Origin: Saprospiraceae bacterium
GTDB lineage: Bacteria; Bacteroidota; Bacteroidia; Chitinophagales; Saprospiraceae
DNA length: 64,000 nucleotides
Assembly (NCBI GenBank): GCA_020848695.1
Contig: JADLHT010000003.1
Coordinates: forward strand, 62,001 to 126,000
Reading direction: 5' to 3'
Of this stretch, positions 56,852-64,000 are shown piece after piece. Under the pieces are notes generated by a model. That model did not search any database. It was given only the letters and a program-made list of their open reading frames with translations, and was not told the DNA's origin. Each line of letters begins with the position of its first letter. Position 1 is the first letter of the stretch. Position numbers and translations under genes: made by a program.

Positions 56852-57205
56852 CTTGTAAAATTACGAATAATACTCTGTTAGATATTTATTATTCAAATTT
56901 ATATTGTGATTCAAGGATGTATTAATCTTCATATTAAGGTTTAAATTAAGTTGAAGGAACTAAAATGTTGGTTCTCAGCGGATTGTAATATGATTATAAA
57001 AAATTGATTAATATATATAATTTTTTTTAATCTTTAATGCTCGATATCTAAATAGTTTATATATTTGCCACAGGTTTAATGTATAGACCAAGTTCTTTGA
57101 GAGTGTTATAGATTTGAAATATTAGTAATTTGTTTTCTAAATTGCTCTTTCCAATTTAATATCTGATAATCAGATTCTTTCAGATTAAAAATTTTTATAA
57201 TTTTT

Positions 57206-57230
57206 GTGGTAAAAAGTGGTATAAAGTGGA
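57206..57230 (+). promoter_or_regulatory. Putative MraZ operator: three GTGG boxes at 10-base spacing
   Basis: GTGGT at 57206, GTGGT at 57216 and GTGGA at 57226 repeat with an exact 10-base period; the last two are preceded by AAA. This is directly upstream of the mraZ -7 box. MraZ proteins studied in E. coli bind TGGGN repeats with 10-base period, and the Mollicutes boxes read AAAGTG. The array therefore fits autoregulation of the division cluster by MraZ. Confidence 0.7.
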
Positions 57231-57238
57231 ATAAATTG

Positions 57239-57246
57239 TATATTTG
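57239..57246 (+). promoter_or_regulatory. Putative -7 promoter element (TATATTTG) of mraZ
   Basis: TATATTTG is an exact TAnnTTTG match 29 bases before the mraZ ATG and 8 bases after the last GTGG box, so a protein on those boxes would cover the -33 region. Confidence 0.6.
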
Positions 57247-57275
57247 TCCCATCAAACCAACCGGTACAAGTAATA

Positions 57276-57731
57276 ATGTACAATCTAATTGGAGAATTTG
57301 AAGTGAGACTTGACGAGAAGAAAAGACTTAAATTACCAACTTCTCTTGTTAAGCAGATTGGTGAAGACGTTGTTCTTGGGCTGGTTATCAACAGAGGCAC
57401 GGAGAAATGCCTAAATCTCTACCCTAAAAAATTATGGGATTATAAATCCGCGATTGTCAATCAATTGAATCTTTATAATTCGGACAACAAAGAATTTGCA
57501 AGATACTTTTATCGAGGGGCTACCTTGTTGGAAGTGGATTCAACAATAAGGTTTGTCATTCCTAAGCTATTACTTGATCATGCAGGGATTACTCAGAATT
57601 TAATTTTGAATTGTTATGGTTCCGTAATTGAATTATGGTCGGAGTTAGAATATCAACAGCTTATAAAGAATGAACCCAAGAATATTATTGAGCTGGCTGA
57701 AAAAGTTTTTGGATATGGGCAAGCAAAATAG
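57276..57731 (+). CDS. mraZ: Transcriptional regulator MraZ
   Basis: A 151-residue MraZ, first gene of the division and cell wall cluster. It has two SpoVT/AbrB-type swapped-hairpin units, the first starting IGEFEVRLDEKKRLKLPTSL, the second around ATLLEVDSTIRFVIPKLLLDHAG. In known bacteria MraZ forms ring-shaped oligomers that bind direct repeats upstream of its own gene and control the cluster. Three such repeats lie 46-70 bases before the ATG. Its 3' end overlaps rsmH by 17 bases. Confidence 0.95.
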   Translation: MYNLIGEFEVRLDEKKRLKLPTSLVKQIGEDVVLGLVINRGTEKCLNLYPKKLWDYKSAIVNQLNLYNSDNKEFARYFYRGATLLEVDSTIRFVIPKLLLDHAGITQNLILNCYGSVIELWSELEYQQLIKNEPKNIIELAEKVFGYGQAK

Positions 57732-58623
57732 TGAGTATCATATTCCGGTATTATTGAATAGCTCCGTAGAAGCATTGATAACCAATATTAATGGCACTTA
57801 TGTTGATTGCACTTTTGGTGGAGGTTCTCATAGCCGTAAAATATTAAGTAAACTGGGAAAGAAGGGAAGGTTAATAGCATTTGATAAGGATAAAGATTCC
57901 TTGAGGAACAGTATAGATAACGATGATAGATTTCAATTGATACACTCGGATTTTAGATATTTAAAGAAATATCTACTTTATTATAATATTGACAAAATTG
58001 ACGGTGTACTGGCCGATTTGGGTGTATCCTCGCATCAACTTGATGAAAATGAAAGAGGGTTTTCATTTCAGTCTGATAGGTCATTAGATATGCGAATGAA
58101 TCGGAACCAGGAATTAAGTGCAGAGATGTTACTTAAGAATTATTCTGAGATGGAATTGTCCAGAGTTTGGAAAACGTATTCGGAGTTAACGAATGCTTCA
58201 AAAATAGCCCATCAATGGATAAAAGAAAGAAAATCAGTTAGAATAAAAACTTGTAAGGATTTTGCAGAATGGGTTAGCCCTTTTGTATATGGACCACGAA
58301 ACAAGTTTCTGGCGAAGTTATTTCAAGGTATTAGAATTGAAGTCAATCAAGAATTATCAGGACTGGAAGAATTGCTGCAACAATGCAGTGAATTATTACA
58401 ACCCGGTGGAAGAATGGTAATCTTAAGTTATCATTCACTGGAAGACCGATTGGTAAAAAAAATTATTAAAGGTGAATCAAATGAACCACTAAGCTTTTTA
58501 AATTCTAATGAAAGTAAAATGTTCAGATTGGTGAATAGAAAACTTATAGAAGCAGATGATGAAGAAATGGAAAATAATTCGCGTTCAAGATCAGTAAAAA
58601 TGAGGATCGCGGAAAAAATTTAG
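57715..58623 (+). CDS. rsmH: 16S rRNA (cytosine(1402)-N(4))-methyltransferase RsmH
   Basis: A 302-residue S-adenosylmethionine-dependent enzyme that N4-methylates C1402 of 16S rRNA in the ribosomal P site. The start is ATG 57715, giving the typical N-terminus with YHIPVLLNSSVEAL; upstream in-frame codons lie inside mraZ. The SAM-binding motif is YVDCTFGGGSHSRKIL. DGVLADLGVSSHQLDENERGFSF and the C-terminal ILSYHSLEDRLVK are diagnostic. It overlaps mraZ by 17 bases and is followed by ftsL after 4 bases, so translation of the three is tightly coupled. Confidence 0.96.
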   Translation: MGKQNSEYHIPVLLNSSVEALITNINGTYVDCTFGGGSHSRKILSKLGKKGRLIAFDKDKDSLRNSIDNDDRFQLIHSDFRYLKKYLLYYNIDKIDGVLADLGVSSHQLDENERGFSFQSDRSLDMRMNRNQELSAEMLLKNYSEMELSRVWKTYSELTNASKIAHQWIKERKSVRIKTCKDFAEWVSPFVYGPRNKFLAKLFQGIRIEVNQELSGLEELLQQCSELLQPGGRMVILSYHSLEDRLVKKIIKGESNEPLSFLNSNESKMFRLVNRKLIEADDEEMENNSRSRSVKMRIAEKI

Positions 58624-58627
58624 TAAG

Positions 58628-58951
58628 ATGGATTATAATAGACCTCCAAAATTAGAAAGTAAAAGGTACAATGATCTCGGATCCATGTTCTTTTTTAAAA
58701 ATCTGCCATATTTTATTGCAGCTCTGATCTTGGCAATGATCTATGTGTGGAATGTAAATAGTTTGGAGAGGAAAATCAGACAAAATCAATTGCTCATTGA
58801 AGAAAATAAAAAATTGAAATGGGATTATTGGTCGATAAAATCAAAAATATTATTTGGAAGTATTGAATCTGAGATTTCAAAGAAGGTTATTGATAAGGAT
58901 ATTTTAATTAATGATAATGTACCTAAGGTTTTGGTACGTGTAGAAAATTAG
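58628..58951 (+). CDS. ftsL: FtsL-like cell division protein
   Basis: A 107-residue bitopic membrane protein: a short basic cytoplasmic start, one membrane segment (about 24-46, FKNLPYFIAALILAMIYVWNV) and a periplasmic helix with heptad-like spacing (NSLERKIRQNQLLIEENKKLKWDY). Size, topology and position between rsmH and ftsI identify it as the FtsL equivalent, which in known bacteria bridges FtsB/FtsQ and FtsW/FtsI in the divisome. Sequence identity alone would not be enough, since FtsL proteins diverge quickly. It lies 6 bases before ftsI. Confidence 0.85.
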   Translation: MDYNRPPKLESKRYNDLGSMFFFKNLPYFIAALILAMIYVWNVNSLERKIRQNQLLIEENKKLKWDYWSIKSKILFGSIESEISKKVIDKDILINDNVPKVLVRVEN

Positions 58952-58957
58952 AAATTC

Positions 58958-61078
58958 ATGAGCAGGAAGGGTGAATTCCTGAATAGGGTGTATTTCGTGA
59001 TGTTTGGATTTGCTCTGGCAGCTTTGATTCTTATAGTTCAGGCAGTTAGAATTAACAGATACCAGGGTCAGGCATGGCGTTCCAAAGGAAAAGAGCTCTA
59101 TTACCAGCCTATTGAAATTGAAGCTGAAAGGGGCAAGATTCTTTCAGATGATGGAAGTCCACTGGCGATTTCCCTACCGTTCTTTGACATACATATGGAT
59201 ACCAAAGCAAGAGGTCTAAGATCCGAAATTTTTAATAAGTATGTTGATTCTCTTGCGCTAATGTTATCACAACATGTATTTACTGATAAATCAAAAGATG
59301 CAGTGAAGAATATGTTGATTAGAGAACGCAAAGAAGGAAATCGTTATTTATTAATTGCCAAGTCTGCTGATTATCAGTTAATGGAAAAAATTAAAAAATT
59401 TCCGATTTTAAGACTAGGGCAGAATAAAGGTGGAATCATTATCGACAGACAAGATCGCAGAGAAAGACCATTTAAGTTGCTTGCAAGCAGGACGATTGGA
59501 ATATCCAGAAAGGAAGCTCCTTCTATTGGATTGGAAGTTAGATATGACAGTTACCTGAAAGGAGAATCAGGCGAACGATTAATGAAAAAAGTTGGTCATG
59601 ATATATATCTGCCGGTTGATGATGTTAATGAAATAGAACCAAAGAGAGGAAAGGATATAGTTACTACAATTAATATTGAGATTCAGGAAGCTGTTGAAAA
59701 TGCATTGGCATCGGCTATACAGTATCATACAGCTGAAAAGGCTTGCGCTATAGTTATGGAAGTTAAGACAGGGGCCATTAAGGCCATAGCCAATCTTGGT
59801 TATGATCAGGATGGAATATTGAATGAGAATTATAATTATGCAGTGGCTACTTCAACTGAACCCGGTTCTACTTTAAAATTAGCATCAGTAGCTGCCATGC
59901 TTGAAGAGGGAAAAGCAAATTTGCATACCGGAGTGGATCTGAATTATGGACAATGGACTTTCTACAATAAAGGAATGAAAGATTCAGAAGTACATAGTGT
60001 GACACAATCCGATTTAGAATATTCATTTATTAAGTCCTCTAACGTTGGAATATCAAGACTAGCAAATGGTATTTTTGGAACCATAGAAGGACAGAAGAAA
60101 TTTGCTTCCTATTACAAGAAATTTGGATTGTCAGAAAAAACAGGTATAGACCTGGATGGTGAACCAAATCCTATTGTAAAAAATCCCGTTCAAGACAAAC
60201 TGTCCTGGTATGGCACAACAGTACCTTGGATGAGTGTGGGTTATGAAATGCAGTTAACTCCATTACAAATTTTAAATTTTTACAATGCGGTAGCAAATGG
60301 TGGCAAACTGTTAAAACCATATTTGTTATCATCTATATTGGAAAATGAAGTAGAAGTTTACAAAACACAACCTACAGTTCTAAAGGATAGTATTTTTTCA
60401 AGTTCGACATTAACTCAACTACACACATTGTTACGCGGAGTTGTTGAAAGCGGAACAGCAAGTAAAGTTTTTTCTGATCAGTTTAATGTTTCCGGGAAGA
60501 CTGGAACAGCAGTAACGAATTATCACAAACTGGATGGAGATACAAAAGAATATCAAGCTTCATTTTGTGGATACTTTCCCAGCGAAGACCCAATTTACAG
60601 TTGTATTGTAGTGATGTATAATCCGGCATTTGGGTTTTACGGAGCGCAATGTGCGGCGCCTGTATTTAAAATTATTGCGGAAAGGTGCATGCGTTCTAAA
60701 TTGCGTACAGGGCAGTACGTCAACACTGTTCCTAAGCCTGTACTAACATCGGAGGGACTTCCCACCGGTAACTATGGCTATAGTAAGGATTTTGAACAGA
60801 TATTCAAGTATATTGAATTACCTTATAAAAATTCTGCAAATGAGTTATGGGTCAAGACTACCAATACAAATGATGGAATTCAAGTTATACCTAGAATTTT
60901 TGTTAAAGGCTTGATACCCGATTTGACAGGAATGGGTTTGCGAGATGCATTGTTTTTATTAGATAAGGTAGGTGTTAAAGTAAAGATAAGTGGAAGTGGT
61001 AAAGTGGTATGGCAAAGTATTGCTGCAGGTTCTTTACATACGAATTCACAGGATATATTGGAAATTAGTTTACAATAA
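58958..61078 (+). CDS. ftsI: Division transpeptidase FtsI (PBP3) with C-terminal PASTA domain
   Basis: A 706-residue class B penicillin-binding protein that cross-links septal peptidoglycan. An N-terminal membrane anchor (VYFVMFGFALAALILIVQAV) is followed by the pedestal domain with the early motif IEAERGKILSDDGSPLA. The transpeptidase domain has all three signatures: STLK with catalytic Ser304 (PGSTLKLAS), SSN near residue 361, and KTGT near 513. The C-terminal ~60 residues (LIPDLTGMGLRDALFLLDKVGV) form a single PASTA domain, a normal feature in Bacteroidota. murE follows in the same reading frame after a stop codon and 9 bases. Confidence 0.96.
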   Translation: MSRKGEFLNRVYFVMFGFALAALILIVQAVRINRYQGQAWRSKGKELYYQPIEIEAERGKILSDDGSPLAISLPFFDIHMDTKARGLRSEIFNKYVDSLALMLSQHVFTDKSKDAVKNMLIRERKEGNRYLLIAKSADYQLMEKIKKFPILRLGQNKGGIIIDRQDRRERPFKLLASRTIGISRKEAPSIGLEVRYDSYLKGESGERLMKKVGHDIYLPVDDVNEIEPKRGKDIVTTINIEIQEAVENALASAIQYHTAEKACAIVMEVKTGAIKAIANLGYDQDGILNENYNYAVATSTEPGSTLKLASVAAMLEEGKANLHTGVDLNYGQWTFYNKGMKDSEVHSVTQSDLEYSFIKSSNVGISRLANGIFGTIEGQKKFASYYKKFGLSEKTGIDLDGEPNPIVKNPVQDKLSWYGTTVPWMSVGYEMQLTPLQILNFYNAVANGGKLLKPYLLSSILENEVEVYKTQPTVLKDSIFSSSTLTQLHTLLRGVVESGTASKVFSDQFNVSGKTGTAVTNYHKLDGDTKEYQASFCGYFPSEDPIYSCIVVMYNPAFGFYGAQCAAPVFKIIAERCMRSKLRTGQYVNTVPKPVLTSEGLPTGNYGYSKDFEQIFKYIELPYKNSANELWVKTTNTNDGIQVIPRIFVKGLIPDLTGMGLRDALFLLDKVGVKVKISGSGKVVWQSIAAGSLHTNSQDILEISLQ

Positions 61079-61087
61079 ATAAGTTCT

Positions 61088-62539
61088 TTGAAAAAACTGG
61101 CAGATCTGATACAGAATTGTAGAAATCTCAAAGTATTTGGTTCTGCAAATAAAGTAGTTGAAGGAATAAGTTTGGATTCCAGAAGCTGTAAAGCTAATTA
61201 TTGTTTTGTAGCAAATAAAGGAAGTCATCAGGATGGACATAACTATATAGATTCTGCTTTAAAAAATGGCGCATCAATAATTTTATGTGAATCTATTCCT
61301 GAGAATATAGTTGAAGAAATTTGCTATATCCAATCATCTGATTTGATGAATACACTAGCAACAATTCTAACGAGATATTTCAATCATCCGCAAGAAAGCT
61401 TAAAGCTGATTGGTATTACCGGAACAAATGGAAAGACCACAACAACAACCTTATTGTTCGATTTATTTAGGAGTTTGGGCTATAGATGTGGTTTAATTTC
61501 TACAGTACGAAATATTGTAAATCTGAAAATTATCGAATCTACTCATACAACTCCTGATATTATAAGTCTTTATTCTTTGCTGGCAGAAATGAAGCAGAAT
61601 AAATGCGATTATGTTTTTATGGAAGTAAGTTCACACGCGATTGACCAGAAGCGGATTGCAGGTTTGAAATTTGATCTTGCTGTATTTACCAATATTACAC
61701 AAGATCATCTCGACTATCATGGAACATTTTTAAATTATATTAATACGAAGAAAAGTTATTTTGATCAGTTAGAATCAAATTCAAATTCTCTTATAAATGC
61801 TGACGATGAACATGCTAAGGTCATGATTCAAAATACAAGATCAAAGATTGCAACATATGGTATCCGTAATCTTGCAGATTATAAAGGAAGAATAATTGAA
61901 AATTCATTTTATGGTCTGCAATTGAAAATTAATCAAAATGAATTTCATACTTCATTAATAGGTGACTTCAATGCTTCTAATCTGGTATGTGTATATGCAG
62001 CAGCACATTTACTTGGAATTAAGGAAGAAGAAATTCTAATTCAACTGTCTAAATTGAAATCAGTAGAAGGTAGATTTGATTGGTTTAAAAATTATGAAAA
62101 CAATAAAATTGGTATAATAGATTATGCTCATACACCTGATGCTGTTGAGAAAATATTAAGTACAATTGTTAAAATAAAAAGTCCACAACAATCAATTATT
62201 ACCGTATTAGGTTGTGGTGGCAATAGAGATAAATTGAAACGGCCATTGATGGCGAGTACAGCAGTGAGATACAGTGACAAAGTTATTTTTACTGCAGACA
62301 ATCCAAGGGATGAAGATCCTTTATTAATAATTGAAGAAATGGAAGCTGGTGTAGATACTGCTCTAAAGCAGAAATATATCAGTATTGTTGATAGAGAACA
62401 AGCAATTATGACTGCTTGTCTTGTAAGTAATTCAGCTGATATTATTCTCGTGGCGGGAAAGGGCCACGAGAAGTATCAGGAGATCAAAGGAAAAAAGTTT
62501 CCGTTTGATGATGTGAAGATTTTAAAAAAGTATTTATAA
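61088..62539 (+). CDS. murE: UDP-MurNAc-L-Ala-D-Glu:meso-diaminopimelate ligase
   Basis: A 483-residue ATP-dependent cytoplasmic ligase adding the third amino acid of the peptidoglycan stem. The P-loop ITGTNGKTTTTT is near residues 111-120, and the carbamylated-lysine region, VSSHAIDQKRI and FTNITQDHLDYHG are present. The specificity motif DNPRDEDP indicates meso-diaminopimelate. The start is TTG at 61088: the ftsI stop (61076-61078) is in the same frame, no ATG or GTG lies between, and the next internal ATG would remove the N-terminal domain. A long hairpin follows before mraY. Confidence 0.95.
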   Translation: MKKLADLIQNCRNLKVFGSANKVVEGISLDSRSCKANYCFVANKGSHQDGHNYIDSALKNGASIILCESIPENIVEEICYIQSSDLMNTLATILTRYFNHPQESLKLIGITGTNGKTTTTTLLFDLFRSLGYRCGLISTVRNIVNLKIIESTHTTPDIISLYSLLAEMKQNKCDYVFMEVSSHAIDQKRIAGLKFDLAVFTNITQDHLDYHGTFLNYINTKKSYFDQLESNSNSLINADDEHAKVMIQNTRSKIATYGIRNLADYKGRIIENSFYGLQLKINQNEFHTSLIGDFNASNLVCVYAAAHLLGIKEEEILIQLSKLKSVEGRFDWFKNYENNKIGIIDYAHTPDAVEKILSTIVKIKSPQQSIITVLGCGGNRDKLKRPLMASTAVRYSDKVIFTADNPRDEDPLLIIEEMEAGVDTALKQKYISIVDREQAIMTACLVSNSADIILVAGKGHEKYQEIKGKKFPFDDVKILKKYL

Positions 62540-62586
62540 GATATATAAGATTATAGAGTAGGTTCTATTATCATTCTCAGGTTGGT

Positions 62587-62647
62587 TTTAACAGTAACAG
62601 CAGGAGCAATGCAACCAAAGGGATTGGATCCCTGCTGTTCTGTTAAA
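62587..62647 (+). promoter_or_regulatory. 17-bp hairpin between murE and mraY
   Basis: The arms TTTAACAG-(T)-AACAGCAGG (62587-62604) and CCTGCTGTT-CTGTTAAA (62631-62647) pair over 17 bp with one bulged T around a 26-base loop, which itself contains CCAA/TTGG. No T-run follows, so it is not a standard terminator. It may act in mRNA processing, stability or attenuation inside the cluster, or be a small mobile repeat. Function is unknown. Confidence 0.6.
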
Positions 62648-62754
62648 TTGATTTCCAGTGATGAACAAGTTTTGATCATTGGTAAATTAGTATATGATTT
62701 TTAATTCATCTTATACCCGACTTATCATTGATTAATAATTAAATTTAGTACGAT

Positions 62755-64000
62755 TTGCTATATTACTTGTTTCAAATATTGGATAAAGCTATTCATTTTC
62801 CTGGCAGCAGGTTGATGAGTTATATTTCATTTAGAGCAAGTATGGCAATATTGCTTTCCTTGATTATTACAATGTTATTTGGCTCTAGGATTATAAAAGT
62901 ATTGAAGAATCTTCAAATCGGTGAAACAGTTCGCGATCTTGGGCTGGATGGACAAAAGCAAAAGGAAGGGACACCCACGATGGGTGGTTTAATTATAATA
63001 CTAGGAATAGTTATACCAACCATACTGCTTACTCAATTGAATAATGTTTATATTCAGTTGATGCTATTTACGACTTGCTGGATGGGCGCAATTGGCTTTG
63101 CAGATGATTATATCAAAGTATTTTTAAAAAATAAAGAAGGACTTAAAGCAATATTTAAGGTTTCAGGTCAGCTTATTTTAGGATTGGTTGTTGGAATTGT
63201 TATGTTGTATCATCATGAGGTTGTTGTGAGAATTCCAAAAGATCTTGCATTAAAAAATAATTACTCAATTGAACAAACTGTTGTGTTCAACGACGTAATT
63301 AAGAATAAGACTTCAGAGTATGCTTATGTCAAAACTAGTTTAACCAATGTTCCCTTTTTAAAAGGTAATAGTTTCGATTATGAGTGGTTGACTCATTTTA
63401 TTGGAGATAATGGACCAAATTTGCTTTGGTTGTTTTTTATCCCAATAGTTATATTTATTGTAATCTCCGTATCTAATGCAGCTAATTTGACTGACGGACT
63501 CGATGGTCTGGCCGCAGGAATATCTGCGATTATTGCAATTACATTAGCAATTTTAGCTTATGTATCCGGAAACTCGATAATCGCAAATTATCTAAATATT
63601 TATTATATACCATACTCTTCTGAGCTCGTTATTTTCTCTGCGGCATTTGCCGGTTCGTGTATTGGTTTTTTATGGTATAATACCTATCCTGCCAAGGTAT
63701 TTATGGGAGACACAGGAAGTCTAACCATTGGAGCGATCATTGCCGTATTGGCGATTGCTCTTAGGAAAGAGTTGTTGATACCACTAATGTGCGGAGTATT
63801 TTTTATAGAAAATCTTTCCGTTATTATACAGGTCGGTTATTTTAAATATACAAAGAAGAAGTTCGGAGAAGGCCGAAGAATATTCTTGATGTCACCATTA
63901 CACCATCACTTTCAAAAAAAAGGATATCATGAAGCTACAATAGCTACCAGATTTTGGATAATAAGTTTATTTCTAGCAATTTTAACTATTGTAACATTAA
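62755..64000 (+). CDS. mraY: Phospho-N-acetylmuramoyl-pentapeptide-transferase, 3' end outside window
   Basis: The first 415 codons of MraY, which makes lipid I by moving phospho-MurNAc-pentapeptide onto undecaprenyl phosphate at the inner membrane. No stop codon occurs before the window ends, and little is missing. The start is TTG at 62755: an in-frame TAG at 62746 blocks earlier starts, and the sequence after it ([16 protein letters not shown]) is the usual Bacteroidota N-terminus. Landmarks are KEGTPTMGG, the FADDYIKV acidic pair, [20 protein letters not shown] and [12 protein letters not shown]. About ten membrane segments are visible. A periplasmic insert (about residues 160-210) is as expected for this phylum. 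Confidence 0.95.
   Translation, partial: MLYYLFQILDKAIHFPGSRLMSYISFRASMAILLSLIITMLFGSRIIKVLKNLQIGETVRDLGLDGQKQKEGTPTMGGLIIILGIVIPTILLTQLNNVYIQLMLFTTCWMGAIGFADDYIKVFLKNKEGLKAIFKVSGQLILGLVVGIVMLYHHEVVVRIPKDLALKNNYSIEQTVVFNDVIKNKTSEYAYVKTSLTNVPFLKGNSFDYEWLTHFIGDNGPNLLWLFFIPIVIFIVISVSNAANLTDGLDGLAAGISAIIAITLAILAYVSGNSIIANYLNIYYIPYSSELVIFSAAFAGSCIGFLWYNTYPAKVFMGDTGSLTIGAIIAVLAIALRKELLIPLMCGVFFIENLSVIIQVGYFKYTKKKFGEGRRIFLMSPLHHHFQKKGYHEATIATRFWIISLFLAILTIVTL

Larger units (their letters stand above)
56852..57275. other. Divergent regulatory region before mraZ
   Basis: 424 AT-rich bases between the large T9SS protein gene and mraZ. It holds the GTGG operator array (57206-57230) and the mraZ promoter box (57239-57246). 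For the divergent gene only a near-match (TAATTTTA) is visible close to its start. No RNA gene is seen. Confidence 0.55.

Overview
The window reads as chromosomal DNA of an AT-rich member of the Bacteroidota, most likely Saprospirales or a close relative. The evidence is four large or medium surface proteins that end in the gliding-motility-associated (CHU_C, type B) sorting domain of the type IX secretion system (T9SS), the T9SS regulator PorX, SprB-type repeats, S46 and DPP-IV family peptidases, and repeated TAnnTTTG promoter elements (the Bacteroidota -7 box). The assignment below phylum level is inference. I see no rRNA, tRNA, CRISPR array, prophage or insertion sequence.  Layout. 1-3 kb: the end of a cupin gene and an AraC regulator, then a membrane protein/lipoprotein pair of unknown role. 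3.2-9.4 kb: a ~2040-residue T9SS cargo protein. 9.6-11.7 kb: minimal Fe-S assembly operon iscS-iscU-iscA. 11.9-21.1 kb: a forward block with a MeaB-type GTPase, an M23 peptidase, peroxiredoxin Bcp, malic enzyme, aldehyde dehydrogenase, a DPP-IV-like peptidase broken by one extra base in a C7 tract, a small lipoprotein and smpB. 21.3-28.9 kb: glyA and an HD phosphohydrolase, divergent porX, tatC divergent from a LamG/CHU_C protein, and a GtrB-like glycosyltransferase. 29.1-35.1 kb: a SprB-repeat T9SS cargo protein with a cohesin-like N-terminus, hutI, and a thioredoxin-SPOR fusion. 35.4-41.3 kb: fabH, a nitronate monooxygenase-like enzyme, a nitroreductase, obgE, adk, an NlpC/P60 lipoprotein and a nitrilase-family amidase. 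41.4-44.7 kb: a DUF1800/DUF1501 pair, the second carrying both a Tat signal and a T9SS type A tail. 44.7-52.5 kb: a lipoprotein, a second glycosyltransferase divergent from a WbqC-like protein, an M1 aminopeptidase, an S46 peptidase and a small lipoprotein. 52.8-56.9 kb: a 1357-residue T9SS cargo protein. 57.2-64 kb: the start of the division and cell wall cluster, mraZ-rsmH-ftsL-ftsI-murE-mraY, which runs off the window.  How the parts connect. Export is the main theme. PorX regulates the T9SS in relatives, TatC moves folded proteins across the inner membrane, and five proteins here carry T9SS sorting tails. Three exported peptidases (DPP-IV-like, M1, S46) point to growth on peptides. The rest is housekeeping: Fe-S clusters, one-carbon metabolism, fatty acid initiation, ribosome assembly and rescue, and peptidoglycan synthesis.  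Points most worth a second look: the DUF1800/DUF1501 export question, the DPP-IV C-tract frameshift, three 10-bp-spaced GTGG boxes before mraZ, a 17-bp hairpin between murE and mraY, several promoters so close to start codons that the mRNAs should be almost leaderless, a thioredoxin-SPOR fusion, and a MeaB with an altered guanine-recognition motif. I found no clearly new multi-gene defence or mobile system.
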